Positions 36,396-44,446 of a stretch of DNA of 64,000 bases are shown in pieces. Within the stretch, counting starts at the first letter, position 1. Each line of letters begins with the position of its first letter. Under the pieces are notes generated by a model. It was given only the letters and a program-made list of their open reading frames with translations, did not search any database and was not told where the DNA came from. Source of the DNA: Crenobacter luteus (GTDB lineage: Bacteria; Pseudomonadota; Gammaproteobacteria; Burkholderiales; Chromobacteriaceae); the NCBI RefSeq assembly GCF_004345725.1, contig NZ_SLXG01000006.1:62001-126000 (forward strand), read 5' to 3'. Made by a program: the position numbers and the translations under genes.

Positions 36396-36450
36396 GCCGC
36401 CTATGATAGGCGCAAGCGCGCGACAGTTGCAGCGGCGGCCGCGCTTATTT

Positions 36451-38163
36451 TCAGATCGCGTAATCGGCCGTCGCCCCGCCGGCCGCCTGCCACGCGCGCT
36501 GGTTGGACAAGAACAAGCGGCCGTCGAAGCCGTCGAGCGCGCCGGCGCGCGCGAACAGGTCGTGCACCGGCCCCTTGACCTCGGCCAACCACAACACGAC
36601 GCCGCGCGCGGCCAGCATCGCGTCGAAGCGCAGCAGCCAGTCGACCGCGCTGGCGTCGACGCGGTTGACGCCGCTCATCGACAGCACCAGGCAGCGCGTG
36701 CCCGGCCGCTCGGCCAACCTTTGCCACAGGTCGGCGTCGACGCGGCGCAGGTTGCCGAAGTAGAGGCTGTCGTCGACGCGCAAAAACAGATGACCCGGCA
36801 AGCGCTCGGCGTGCGGATGGCGCGCGACGTTGCGGAAATGCTCGGAGCCGGGCAGGCGGCCGAGCTCGGCCAGGTGCGGCCGGCCGCTCTTGGCCAGCCA
36901 GGCACCGAGCGACAGGAGCACGCCGGCGACCACGCCGACGTCGACGCCGACGGCCAGCGACAGCGCGAAGGTCGCGGCGAAAGCGACGCCGTCGGCGCGG
37001 TCGGCGCGCCACGCGCGCGACAGCGGCGACAGGTCGATCATCGCGGCGACCGGCACGACGATGACCGCCGCCAGCACCGCCAGCGGCAGCGTCGCCAGCG
37101 AACCGGCCGCGAACAAGAGCCAGGCGGCGGTCGCCAGCGCGGTCACCAGCGAGGCGAACTGGCTTTGCGCGCCGGCCTCGGCGTTGACCACCGAGCGCGA
37201 CAGCCCGCCGGTCACCGGCAGGCCGCCGAACAGGCCGGAGGCGACGTTGGCCGCGCCGAGCGCGACCATCTCGGGCTCGGGCTCGACCGTCTCGCCGCGC
37301 CGTACCGCCAGCCACTGCGCGACCGACAGGCCCTGCACCAGGTTGACCATCGCGATGAAGAAAGCCGGCAGCAGCAAGGATTCGACGGCGGCGAACGACG
37401 CCGCCGGCCAGACCGGCGCCGGCAGGCCGGCGGTCACCGGGCCCAGTAGCGGCTGCGCGGCGAACCACGGCCAGCGCGCGGCGACGAGCGTCGCGGCCGC
37501 CACCGCCCACACCGGCGCGGTGCGCGCGACGAGCTCGGCCAGGCCCTGCCCCACCCCCAGCCGCACCAGCGTCGGCGCGAGACGCCGCCGCGCCCACCAC
37601 AGCCAGGCCAGCGTCGCGCCGCCGGCCGCCAGCGCCGGGAGCCGTGCGCCGTCGACGATGCGCGGCAAGGCGGCGACGAAGTCGGTCAGCGTCGCGCCGC
37701 CGGCCCTGACGCCGACCAGCGAGCCGAGCTGCGAGGCGACGATCAGCACCGCCGACGCGGCGGTGAACGCCGACAGCACCGGCCGCGACAGGAAATCGGC
37801 CAGAAAGCCGGCCCGCGCCAAGCCGAGCGCGGCCAGCATCGCGCCCGACAGCAGCGCCAACAGCGCCGCCAGCGCGACGTAATCGGCGCTGCCCGGCACG
37901 GCGAAACGCGACAGCGTCGCCGCGGTCAGCAAGGACGTCAGCGCCATCGGCCCGACCGACTGCTCGCGACTCGGGCCGAGCCACGCGTAGACGAGCAGCG
38001 GCGGCAGGCTCGCGTACAGGCCGACCTCGGCCGGCAGCCCGGCCAGGAGCGCGTAGGCCAGCCCCTGCGGCACCAGAAGCAGCGCGACCACCGCGCCGGC
38101 GGCGATATCGGTCGGCAGGCTCGCGCGCCGGGCGGCAGCCAGCCCCGCGCCGACCCAGCTCAC
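36451..38163 (-). CDS. SulP family anion transporter with STAS domain
   Basis: A 570-residue inner-membrane transporter for sulfate, sulfite or related anions. The N-terminal signature PTDIAAGAVVALLLVPQGLAYALLAGLP, about ten to twelve membrane segments, GGLPVTGGLSRSVVNAEAG, and a C-terminal STAS domain (about 425-570, with VLSMSGVNRVDASAVDWL) define the family. The start is a GTG at 38163 that overlaps the stop of the upstream yeeE gene (GTGA). As the last gene of the BigR-like operon it probably exports sulfite or another product of persulfide oxidation. It contains a perfect copy of the 12-base motif. Confidence 0.92.
   Translation of the reverse strand: MSWVGAGLAAARRASLPTDIAAGAVVALLLVPQGLAYALLAGLPAEVGLYASLPPLLVYAWLGPSREQSVGPMALTSLLTAATLSRFAVPGSADYVALAALLALLSGAMLAALGLARAGFLADFLSRPVLSAFTAASAVLIVASQLGSLVGVRAGGATLTDFVAALPRIVDGARLPALAAGGATLAWLWWARRRLAPTLVRLGVGQGLAELVARTAPVWAVAAATLVAARWPWFAAQPLLGPVTAGLPAPVWPAASFAAVESLLLPAFFIAMVNLVQGLSVAQWLAVRRGETVEPEPEMVALGAANVASGLFGGLPVTGGLSRSVVNAEAGAQSQFASLVTALATAAWLLFAAGSLATLPLAVLAAVIVVPVAAMIDLSPLSRAWRADRADGVAFAATFALSLAVGVDVGVVAGVLLSLGAWLAKSGRPHLAELGRLPGSEHFRNVARHPHAERLPGHLFLRVDDSLYFGNLRRVDADLWQRLAERPGTRCLVLSMSGVNRVDASAVDWLLRFDAMLAARGVVLWLAEVKGPVHDLFARAGALDGFDGRLFLSNQRAWQAAGGATADYAI
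36709..36720 (-). repeat. AGGTTGGCCGAG motif copy
   Basis: A perfect minus-strand copy within sulP, encoding RLAE. Confidence 0.7.
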
Positions 38164-38576
38164 CGGAACACCACGCGGTGCAAGGCCATGCCGGCCAGCA
38201 TCGCGGCGACGAAGAGCGCCGCGTCCGGCAGCCCGGCGCCCAGCCGCACCAGCGCCGGCCCCGGACACAGCCCGGCCAGCCCCCAGCCGGCGCCGAACAA
38301 CAGACTGCCGGCGACGAGGCGGCCGTCGACGCGCGTCGCGGTCGGCAGGTTCAGCGGCTCGCCCAGCGGCGTCGTACCGCCGGCGCGCACGCCGCGAAAG
38401 CCGAGCAGCGCCACCGCGAGCGCGCCGCCCATCACCAGGATCAGGCTGGGATCCCAGGCGCCGGCCAGGTCGAGGAAGGCGAGCACCTTGGCCGGGTCGG
38501 CCATGCCCGACAACAGCAGGCCGACGCCGAACAGCAGGCCGCTGGCGAAAGCGACCGCGACGGTTTTGGGTTTCAT
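38160..38576 (-). CDS. YeeE/YedE (DUF6691) family membrane protein, second of a pair
   Basis: A 138-residue protein with about four membrane helices. MKPKTVAVAFASGLLFGVGL and GAGWGLAGLCPGPALV, with its conserved Cys, mark the smaller half of the split YeeE/YedE pair. Full-length YeeE proteins import thiosulfate through conserved cysteines; the split pair in BigR operons is thought to move a sulfur species. It lies 11 bases after the first half and overlaps the sulP start. Confidence 0.88.
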   Translation of the reverse strand: MKPKTVAVAFASGLLFGVGLLLSGMADPAKVLAFLDLAGAWDPSLILVMGGALAVALLGFRGVRAGGTTPLGEPLNLPTATRVDGRLVAGSLLFGAGWGLAGLCPGPALVRLGAGLPDAALFVAAMLAGMALHRVVFR

Positions 38577-38587
38577 CGTGATTCTCC

Positions 38588-39016
38588 TCAGGCGATCAGA
38601 TGGCGCGTGACGTAGACGGTGGCGAAGCCCGCCGCCATGAAGGCGAGCGTGGCGGCCAGCGAGCGCGGCGAGCGGCGCGCCAGCCCGCACACGCCGTGGC
38701 CGCTGGTGCAGCCGGAACCGAGCCGGGTGCCGAAGCCGACCAGCAGCCCCGCCGCCAGCAGGCTCGGCCAACCCTGGCCCGACGCGGCAGGCAAGACGCC
38801 GCCGAACGCGAGCCACAGCGTCGGCGCGACGACGAGGCCGGCGACGAAGGCCAGCCGCACCGGCCAGTCGGCGGCGCGCTCGATCAGGCCGCCGACGACG
38901 CCGCTGATACCGGCGATGCGGCCGGCCAGCCGCAGGTAGACGACCACGGCGACGCCGATCAGCGCGCCGCCCGCCAGCGACGACGCCGGCGTGAATGCAA
39001 GCCAGTCTATGGCCAT
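38588..39016 (-). CDS. YeeE/YedE family membrane protein, first of a pair
   Basis: A 142-residue membrane protein with the family motif GSGCTSGHGVCGLARRSPRS, whose cysteines are the likely sulfur-handling residues. The ATG at 39016 overlaps the stop of the upstream regulator (TGATG). The pair is typical of bacterial sulfide-responsive operons. Confidence 0.88.
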   Translation of the reverse strand: MAIDWLAFTPASSLAGGALIGVAVVVYLRLAGRIAGISGVVGGLIERAADWPVRLAFVAGLVVAPTLWLAFGGVLPAASGQGWPSLLAAGLLVGFGTRLGSGCTSGHGVCGLARRSPRSLAATLAFMAAGFATVYVTRHLIA

Positions 39017-39327
39017 CACACTTCCTCCTCTTGCGGCGCGCAGTAGAGCGCGTACAAAGCCGACAGCATCGCCAGCGCCTCGCGGCTGGCGATGCTGTAA
39101 TAGATCCACTTGCCGTCGCGTCGCGTCGCGACCAGGCCTTCGTTGCGCAGCACACCCAGCTGCTGCGACAGCGTCGGCTGGCGCACGCCGGTCAGCGCCT
39201 CCAGCTCCGACACCGATTTCTCGCCGTCGACCAGCTGGCACAAGAGCAGCAGCCGGTCGGCGTTGGCCAGACTCTTGAGCAGGGCGGCCGCGCTCTCGGC
39301 GTGACCGCGCAGTTGTTCCAGTTCCAT
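39016..39327 (-). CDS. bigR: ArsR-family persulfide sensor, BigR/SqrR type
   Basis: A 103-residue winged-helix repressor. It has exactly two cysteines, Cys30 (LLLLCQLVDGE) and Cys96 (ALYCAPQ), in the positions where BigR and SqrR form a di- or tetrasulfide link on sensing persulfide. The recognition helix reads GVRQPTLSQQLGVLRNEGLV. I chose the ATG at 39327 (MELEQLRGHAES); the open frame upstream crosses the operator. It heads an overlapping operon with two YeeE genes and sulP, and is divergent from the dioxygenase gene. Confidence 0.88.
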   Translation of the reverse strand: MELEQLRGHAESAAALLKSLANADRLLLLCQLVDGEKSVSELEALTGVRQPTLSQQLGVLRNEGLVATRRDGKWIYYSIASREALAMLSALYALYCAPQEEEV

Positions 39328-39391
39328 CGCGTCCCCTGTTTCGGTCGGTTGCGGTCCGTGCGGTCGAGTTGCGACGGACCCTGAAAACATT

Positions 39392-39420
39392 ATATTGACT
39401 GATATATTATTTATCAATAT
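39392..39420. promoter_or_regulatory. Candidate BigR operator and divergent promoter region
   Basis: An AT-only island with inverted arms ATATTGA (39392-39398) and TCAATAT (39414-39420), between the regulator and the dioxygenase. BigR binds AT-rich palindromes of this kind over its promoter. It could repress both directions. Confidence 0.6.
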
Positions 39421-39454
39421 ATTGAAATCGTCACTTTCGCCAGCGGAGGCCACC

Positions 39455-40315
39455 ATGCCCGTCCAGATCGACGCCTTCTACGACGCCGTCACCGGCACCG
39501 TCAGCTACCTCGTCTACGACACGCCCGGCGGCCGCGCCGCCATCGTCGACCCGGTGCTCGACTACGACCCGAAGTCGGGCCGCACCAGCCACACCGGCGC
39601 GCAGCGGATCGTCGCGCGGGTGCGCGAACTGGGGCTGACCGTCGACTGGCTGCTCGAGACGCACGCGCACGCCGACCACCTGTCGGCCGCCGCGTGGCTG
39701 CAACGCGAACTGGGCGGCCGGATCGCGATCGGCCGCCAGATCGACAAGGTGCAGCGTCACTTCAAGCCGGTGTTCAACCTCGAAGCCGGCTTCGCGACCG
39801 ACGGCACGCCGTTCGACGTACTGCTCGACGACGGCGACACGCTGCCGCTCGGCCAACTCTCGATCGAGGTGATGCACCTGCCCGGCCACACCGCCGCCGA
39901 CGTCGCCTACCGCGTCGACGACGCGGTCTTCGTCGGCGACACGCTGTTCATGCCCGACGTCGGCACCGCGCGCTGCGACTTCCCCGGCGGCGACGCCGCC
40001 ACGCTGTACCACTCGGTGCAGCGGCTGTACGCGCTGCCGCCCGAGACGCGGCTGTTCATGTGCCACGACTACCCGCCCGCCGGCCGCGCGCCGGCGTGGG
40101 AAACGACGGTCGCCGAGCAGCGCGCGCGCAACATCCACCTGCGCGACGGCGTCGGCGAGGCGGACTTCGTCGCGATGCGCACCGCGCGCGACGCGACGCT
40201 GGCGATGCCGGTGCTGATCCTGCCGGCGATCCAGGTCAACATCCGCGCCGGCCACCTGCCGCCGCCGGAGGCGAACGGCCGTCGCTACCTGAAGATCCCG
40301 CTCGATACGCTGTGA
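39455..40315 (+). CDS. blh: Metallo-beta-lactamase-fold persulfide dioxygenase (Blh/ETHE1-like)
   Basis: A 286-residue predicted Fe(II) persulfide dioxygenase that oxidises glutathione or other persulfides to sulfite. The metal motif THAHADHL is at residues 69-76, with [33 protein letters not shown] and MCHDYPP downstream. The long C-terminal part ending [20 protein letters not shown] is typical of the Blh branch. I chose the ATG at 39455 because GGAGG precedes it by 6 bases. It is divergent from bigR-yeeE-yeeE-sulP, completing a sulfide detoxification unit. No sulfide:quinone reductase is in the window. Confidence 0.9.
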   Translation: MPVQIDAFYDAVTGTVSYLVYDTPGGRAAIVDPVLDYDPKSGRTSHTGAQRIVARVRELGLTVDWLLETHAHADHLSAAAWLQRELGGRIAIGRQIDKVQRHFKPVFNLEAGFATDGTPFDVLLDDGDTLPLGQLSIEVMHLPGHTAADVAYRVDDAVFVGDTLFMPDVGTARCDFPGGDAATLYHSVQRLYALPPETRLFMCHDYPPAGRAPAWETTVAEQRARNIHLRDGVGEADFVAMRTARDATLAMPVLILPAIQVNIRAGHLPPPEANGRRYLKIPLDTL

Positions 40316-40360
40316 GAAGCCGCTCCCGCTCGCGCGCCGATCTGGAATAAACTGTTGTCC

Positions 40361-41404
40361 ATGTTCAACTCCCGGCCGCGCGGCGACGCCGCGCGACCCA
40401 CCCGCATGGACCCTTCGCCCAGCCCCCTGCCACCGGCCCCCGAACGGCTGGTGCACGAACGCGGCGTGCCGGCCTTCGGCATGTACCAGGGCGTGGTCGG
40501 CAGCCTGTCCTGGGCACGGCTGCAGACGCCGCCGCTCAAGCGGCTGACGCGCCGCCTGCACCACAAGCGCTGGCAGTCGGTCACCTTCGCGCACGCGCGC
40601 TACCTCGTCGCGGTCACCGTGCTCGAAGCCGGCTGGACCGGCGCCGCCCACGCCTTCGTGTTCGACCGCGAGGCCGGCCGCGTCGTCGCCGAGTTCACCG
40701 CCGCCGGCCTGCCGGGGCGTCGCGCCGCGGTCGAGGACCGCGCGTTCGGCGACGCCACCTTCCGCACCGGCAGCCGCTGCGTCGCCTTCCGCCGCGCCGA
40801 AACGCGTCTCGAGGTGACGGTCAACGCTCCCGAACTCAAACTCGCCGCCCACGTCGACCTGTCCGAGCCCGGCCCGGTGCTCGCCACGATCGCGCCGGCC
40901 AACTGGCTGGCGCACGCCGCGCACAAGAGCGGCGCGCTGCCGGTCGCCGGCTACGTCGAGGCCGGCGGCGTCCACCTGCCGCTCGACGGCGCGACCGCCA
41001 GCCTCGACAGCGCGAACGGCCTGTTGGCGCGCAACACGCGCTGGTGCCGCGCCGGCGCGCAGCGCCCGGGCCTGGGCTTCAACCTCGCCACCGGCTTCAT
41101 GGGCCGCGCCGAGAACGCGCTGTGGCTGGACGGCGCGCTGTTCCGCCTGGCCGAAGCGAGCTTCGCCGTCGACGCGACCGACCCGCGTTCGCCGTGGCGC
41201 GTGCGTACCGCCGACGGCCTCGTCGACCTCGAATTCCGCCCCGAGGGCGAGCGGGGCGACGCGCTGCGCCACCTGGGCGCCGAACAGCGTTCGCTACAGC
41301 GCGTCGGCACCTTTAACGGCCACGTCGTCCACCCGGCCAGCGGCCAGACGCGGCGCGTCGACGCGCTGCTCGGCCTCGTCGAGGAGCACGCGTCGCGATG
41401 GTGA
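40361..41404 (+). CDS. DUF2804 family protein
   Basis: A 347-residue protein of unknown function, predicted soluble and without a signal peptide. The pattern RLQTPPLKRLTRRLHHKRWQ near the N-terminus and the central HKSGALPVAGYVEAGG resemble DUF2804 proteins, which have a lipocalin-like fold. The start is uncertain: the ATG at 40361 has a GGAATAA upstream, while an ATG at 40406 would shorten it by 15 residues. nadD begins inside its last codons (7-base overlap), so they are translationally coupled. Confidence 0.75.
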   Translation: MFNSRPRGDAARPTRMDPSPSPLPPAPERLVHERGVPAFGMYQGVVGSLSWARLQTPPLKRLTRRLHHKRWQSVTFAHARYLVAVTVLEAGWTGAAHAFVFDREAGRVVAEFTAAGLPGRRAAVEDRAFGDATFRTGSRCVAFRRAETRLEVTVNAPELKLAAHVDLSEPGPVLATIAPANWLAHAAHKSGALPVAGYVEAGGVHLPLDGATASLDSANGLLARNTRWCRAGAQRPGLGFNLATGFMGRAENALWLDGALFRLAEASFAVDATDPRSPWRVRTADGLVDLEFRPEGERGDALRHLGAEQRSLQRVGTFNGHVVHPASGQTRRVDALLGLVEEHASRW

Positions 41405-42066
41405 GCCCGGACCGCGCCGTCGGCGTGTTCGGCGGCACCTTCGACCCGATCCACGCCGGTCACCTGCGGCTGGCGCGCGCGCTGCGCGACGAGCTCTCGC
41501 TGTCCGAGGTGCGGCTGATCCCGGCCGGCGACCCCTACCACCGCGAGGCCGCGCCGCTCGCCAGCGCCGAGCAGCGTCTCGCGATGGCGCGCCTCGCCGT
41601 CGCCGGCGAGCCGGGCCTCGTCGTCGACGAGCGCGAGGTGCGGCGCGGCCGGCCGAGCTACACGGTCGAGACGCTCGCCGAGCTACGCGCCGAGCTCGGC
41701 CCCGACGTGCCGATCTGGTGCCTGATCGGCGGCGACTCGCTGGCGCAGCTCGCGACATGGCGGCGCTGGCGCGAGCTGTTCGCGCTCGCCCATCTCGCGG
41801 TCGCGCTCAGGCCGGGCTTCGACCCGGCGACTCTGCCCGAGCCGGTAGCCGCCGAATGGCGGCAGCGCCAAGTGTCTGATTTTCCAAATCGAACGCCCTC
41901 GGGTACAATCCGCGCCTTGACTTTGCCGCCGATGGACATCTCGGCCACCGATTTGCGCGCCCGGCTCGGCCAGGGCGCCGCGGTCGACGGCCTGATCGCG
42001 CCGGCCGTGCTCGCCTATATCGAGGCCGGGCACCTGTACGGCGCCGGGGCCGCGCGGCCCACTTGA
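41398..42066 (+). CDS. nadD: Nicotinate-nucleotide adenylyltransferase
   Basis: Makes deamido-NAD from nicotinate mononucleotide and ATP. The 222-residue protein has the nucleotidyltransferase motif GGTFDPIHAGHL (12-23, HxGH at 19-22) and the C-terminal ISATDLR. The ATG at 41398 follows GAGGAG and overlaps the DUF2804 stop. It is followed after 9 bases by rsfS and then rlmH, the order conserved in many Proteobacteria. Confidence 0.95.
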   Translation: MVSPDRAVGVFGGTFDPIHAGHLRLARALRDELSLSEVRLIPAGDPYHREAAPLASAEQRLAMARLAVAGEPGLVVDEREVRRGRPSYTVETLAELRAELGPDVPIWCLIGGDSLAQLATWRRWRELFALAHLAVALRPGFDPATLPEPVAAEWRQRQVSDFPNRTPSGTIRALTLPPMDISATDLRARLGQGAAVDGLIAPAVLAYIEAGHLYGAGAARPT

Positions 42067-42075
42067 AGGAAGACT

Positions 42076-42450
42076 ATGGAACTGGACGCTAAAGAGATCG
42101 CGAAACTCGCGGTCGACGCCCTCGAAGACGTGAAGGGCAAGGACATCATCGAACTCGACACCACCCAGCTGACCTCGCTGTTCCAGCGCATGATCGTCTG
42201 CACCGGCGACTCGAACCGCCAGGTGAAGGCGCTGGCCAACAACGTACACGTCAAGCTGAAGGAAGCGGGCGTCGACATCGTCGGCACCGAAGGCCAGGAA
42301 TCGGGCGAGTGGGTGCTGGTCGACGCCGGCGACGTGGTCGTCCACGTGATGCTGCCGGCGGTGCGCGACTACTACGACATCGAGGCGCTGTGGGGTGGCG
42401 AGAAGCCGTCCTTCGTGCCGGCCGGCGGTCGCCCGTGGAAGGCGCTGTAA
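42076..42450 (+). CDS. rsfS: Ribosomal silencing factor RsfS
   Basis: A 124-residue protein that binds ribosomal protein uL14 and blocks subunit joining in stationary phase. The core ALEDVKGKDIIELDTTQLTS and WVLVDAGDVVVHVM, with YYDIEALWG, is diagnostic (RsfS/Iojap). The ATG at 42076 follows GAAGGAAG. A terminator made of two motif copies separates it from rlmH. Confidence 0.95.
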   Translation: MELDAKEIAKLAVDALEDVKGKDIIELDTTQLTSLFQRMIVCTGDSNRQVKALANNVHVKLKEAGVDIVGTEGQESGEWVLVDAGDVVVHVMLPAVRDYYDIEALWGGEKPSFVPAGGRPWKAL

Positions 42451-42469
42451 GCGCGTAACCCGCCCCCGC

Positions 42470-42506
42470 AAAAGGTTGGCCGAGCCTGTGCTCGGCCAAC
42501 CTTTTT
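42470..42506 (+). terminator. Intrinsic terminator made of two opposed AGGTTGGCCGAG copies
   Basis: Perfect copies at 42473-42484 (plus) and 42491-42502 (minus) form a stem extended to AAAGGTTGGCCGAGC / GCTCGGCCAACCTTT with loop CTGT, followed by a T-run. It terminates nadD-rsfS and precedes rlmH by 21 bases, so it may attenuate rlmH. The use of paired uptake motifs as terminators is classic in Neisseria. Confidence 0.88.
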
Positions 42507-42527
42507 GCTTTTTCGGAGAACCCGACG

Positions 42528-42998
42528 ATGAAAATGACCATCCTCGCGGTCGGCACCAAGATGCCGCGCTGGGTCGACGAGGCCTTCGACGACTACGCCA
42601 AGCGCTTCGGCCGCGACATCGCGCTGGAACTGAAGGAAATCAAGCCCGAGAAGCGCGGCGGCGGCGTCACCGCCGAGCGCGGCATCGCCGCCGAGCACGC
42701 GCGCCTCGTCGCCGCCTTGCCGCCGCGCGCGCGCCTCGTGGTGCTCGACGAACGCGGCCGGAACTGGACCAGCATGCAACTGGCGGCCGGCCTGAAGGAC
42801 TGGCTGGCCGACGGCCAGGACATCGCCTTCGTGATCGGCGGCGCCGACGGCTTGTCGGCCGAACTGAAACAGCGCGCCGACCTGACGCTGCAGCTGTCGG
42901 CGATGACGCTGCCGCACGGCATGGTGCGCGTGATGCTGGCCGAACAGCTGTACCGCGCGGTATCCATCCTCAACAACCACCCCTACCACCGCGAGTAG
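42528..42998 (+). CDS. rlmH: 23S rRNA pseudouridine1915 N3-methyltransferase
   Basis: A 156-residue SPOUT-family enzyme that methylates pseudouridine 1915 in helix 69 of 23S rRNA. The C-terminal knot is clear: [38 protein letters not shown], ending LNNHPYHRE. The ATG at 42528 follows TCGGAGAA. It lies after rsfS with a terminator between, which suggests partial read-through or its own promoter. Confidence 0.96.
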   Translation: MKMTILAVGTKMPRWVDEAFDDYAKRFGRDIALELKEIKPEKRGGGVTAERGIAAEHARLVAALPPRARLVVLDERGRNWTSMQLAAGLKDWLADGQDIAFVIGGADGLSAELKQRADLTLQLSAMTLPHGMVRVMLAEQLYRAVSILNNHPYHRE

Positions 42999-43012
42999 GC
43001 CGGACGCGACAA

Positions 43013-43046
43013 GACCCCGGCCGAGCGTCGACGCCGGGCCGGGGCC
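43013..43046. terminator. Weak hairpin between rlmH and the YidB gene
   Basis: Arms GACCCCGGCC and GGGCCGGGGCC separated by 13 bases in the gap between convergent genes. There is no T-tract. Confidence 0.35.
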
Positions 43047-43060
43047 TGCCCCCGCGCGCC

Positions 43061-43453
43061 TCAGCGCCTGAACAGGCCCTTGAGCGCGTCCAGCCCCTGG
43101 CCGAGCAGGTCGCCGCCGCCCGCGGGCAGCGTGCCGTCCGGCGACAGCTTGTCGACCAGCTGCGGCAGGTAGTCGGCGATGCCGGCCGCCAGCTGCTGCG
43201 GGTCGAGACCGGCCTTGCCGGCCAGCGCCGCGATCGTCTCGTTGCCGAGCACCGACTCGATCTGCTCGGCCGTCACCGGCAGCTTGTCGCCCGAGCCGAG
43301 CCACGAGGCGACCGCCTCGGAGAGCCCGCCCTGGCGCAGCTTGTCGAGCAACCCCTCCAGCCCGCCGCTGTCCTGCAGCAACTGCGCGACGGCACCGGCC
43401 AGCGCGCCCTGATCGCCCCCCAGGGCCCCCCGCAGACTATCGAGCCACGTCAT
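43061..43453 (-). CDS. YidB family (DUF937) protein
   Basis: A 130-residue protein of unknown function. The patterns GGLEGLLDKLRQGGLSEAVA, WLGSGDKLPVTAEQIESVLG and LPQLVDKLSPDGTLP define the YidB-like DUF937 family. The ATG at 43453 follows GGGAGGTGGAAG, a strong ribosome binding site. It stands alone between convergent rlmH and a divergent transglycosylase. Confidence 0.88.
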   Translation of the reverse strand: MTWLDSLRGALGGDQGALAGAVAQLLQDSGGLEGLLDKLRQGGLSEAVASWLGSGDKLPVTAEQIESVLGNETIAALAGKAGLDPQQLAAGIADYLPQLVDKLSPDGTLPAGGGDLLGQGLDALKGLFRR

Positions 43454-43628
43454 CTTCCACCTCCCGTTGCGGCGGCCGACGCCGCCATGACAAAAAGATC
43501 GCCGCGCGCCGCGCGCGCCACCATTCAGCGTAGCAGGCGGGGCGGCGGACGCAAAAAACGGCAAGACGCTGGCCAAGTCGTTGAAATGATTCGATAATGG
43601 CGCGACTTCACCGCGAAAGACTCGCCCG

Positions 43629-44363
43629 ATGACCCGATTCCTGCTGCTGTTCGCCACCGTCGCCGCCCTGTCGTCCGTCCCCGCCCGCGCCGAGATCTGG
43701 GGCTACGTCGACGAGGACGGTCGGGCGCACCTGGCCGAGCGGCAGCTCGACGCGCGCTACCAGCTGTTCCAGAAAGGCGGTAGCCTCAAGCGCGAGGACG
43801 CGGTCGACGACGTGGTGATCGTCGGCAAGACCCGCCAGGGCGTCGCGCCGGGCGACGTCGCGGGCCTGCCCAGGGTCGCCGCGCCGCACATCAGCGCCAG
43901 CCGCAAGGCACCCTACCGCGAGATGATCGCCCGCGTCGCCCGCGAACACCGGCTCGACCCCGAGCTGCTGCACGCGATCGTCAGCGTCGAGTCCGGCTAC
44001 CAGAGCGCGGCGCTGTCGCCCAAGGGCGCGGTCGGCCTGATGCAGGTGATGCCGGCCACCGGCGAGCGCTTCGGCGTCACCGAGCTGTCCGACCCGCGCC
44101 AGAACCTCAAGGCCGGCGCGCGCTACCTGAAATTCCTGCTGACCGCGTTCAACGGCAACCTGCCGCTGGTGCTGGCCGCCTACAACGCCGGCGAGGGTGC
44201 GGTGCAGAAGTACAACAACCGCATCCCGCCCTACCCCGAAACGCGCGACTACGTCGCCAAGGTGCTGGCCAGCTACCGCGGCGGCGCCGAACCGTCCGGC
44301 GCGCTGCGCGACGCCGGCGGCAAGCGCATGCGCGTGGTCATCCAGCCCGACCGGGCGCTGTGA
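43629..44363 (+). CDS. Lytic transglycosylase, SLT domain with DUF4124-like N-terminus
   Basis: A 244-residue exported murein hydrolase. A signal peptide (about 1-21), a DUF4124-like strand (EIWGYVDEDGRAHLAERQ), then an SLT domain with catalytic Glu121 in IVSVESGYQSAALSPKGAVG, GLMQVMPATGERFGV, and AAYNAGEGAVQKYNNRIPPY. It is a second, distinct transglycosylase in the window (compare 1530-2156) and has its own terminator, so it is probably monocistronic. Confidence 0.92.
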   Translation: MTRFLLLFATVAALSSVPARAEIWGYVDEDGRAHLAERQLDARYQLFQKGGSLKREDAVDDVVIVGKTRQGVAPGDVAGLPRVAAPHISASRKAPYREMIARVAREHRLDPELLHAIVSVESGYQSAALSPKGAVGLMQVMPATGERFGVTELSDPRQNLKAGARYLKFLLTAFNGNLPLVLAAYNAGEGAVQKYNNRIPPYPETRDYVAKVLASYRGGAEPSGALRDAGGKRMRVVIQPDRAL

Positions 44364-44385
44364 CGCCCGCCGCCCACTGGCAAAC

Positions 44386-44420
44386 GAAAACGGCCCGCTG
44401 TCGCAGCGGGCCGTTTTTTC
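44386..44420. terminator. Bidirectional intrinsic terminator
   Basis: A stem AACGGCCCGCTG / CAGCGGGCCGTT with A- and T-runs between the convergent transglycosylase and holA. The T6 on the plus strand is strongest. Confidence 0.88.
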
Positions 44421-44446
44421 ATGCGCAGAGCGCGAAACGAGACGGA

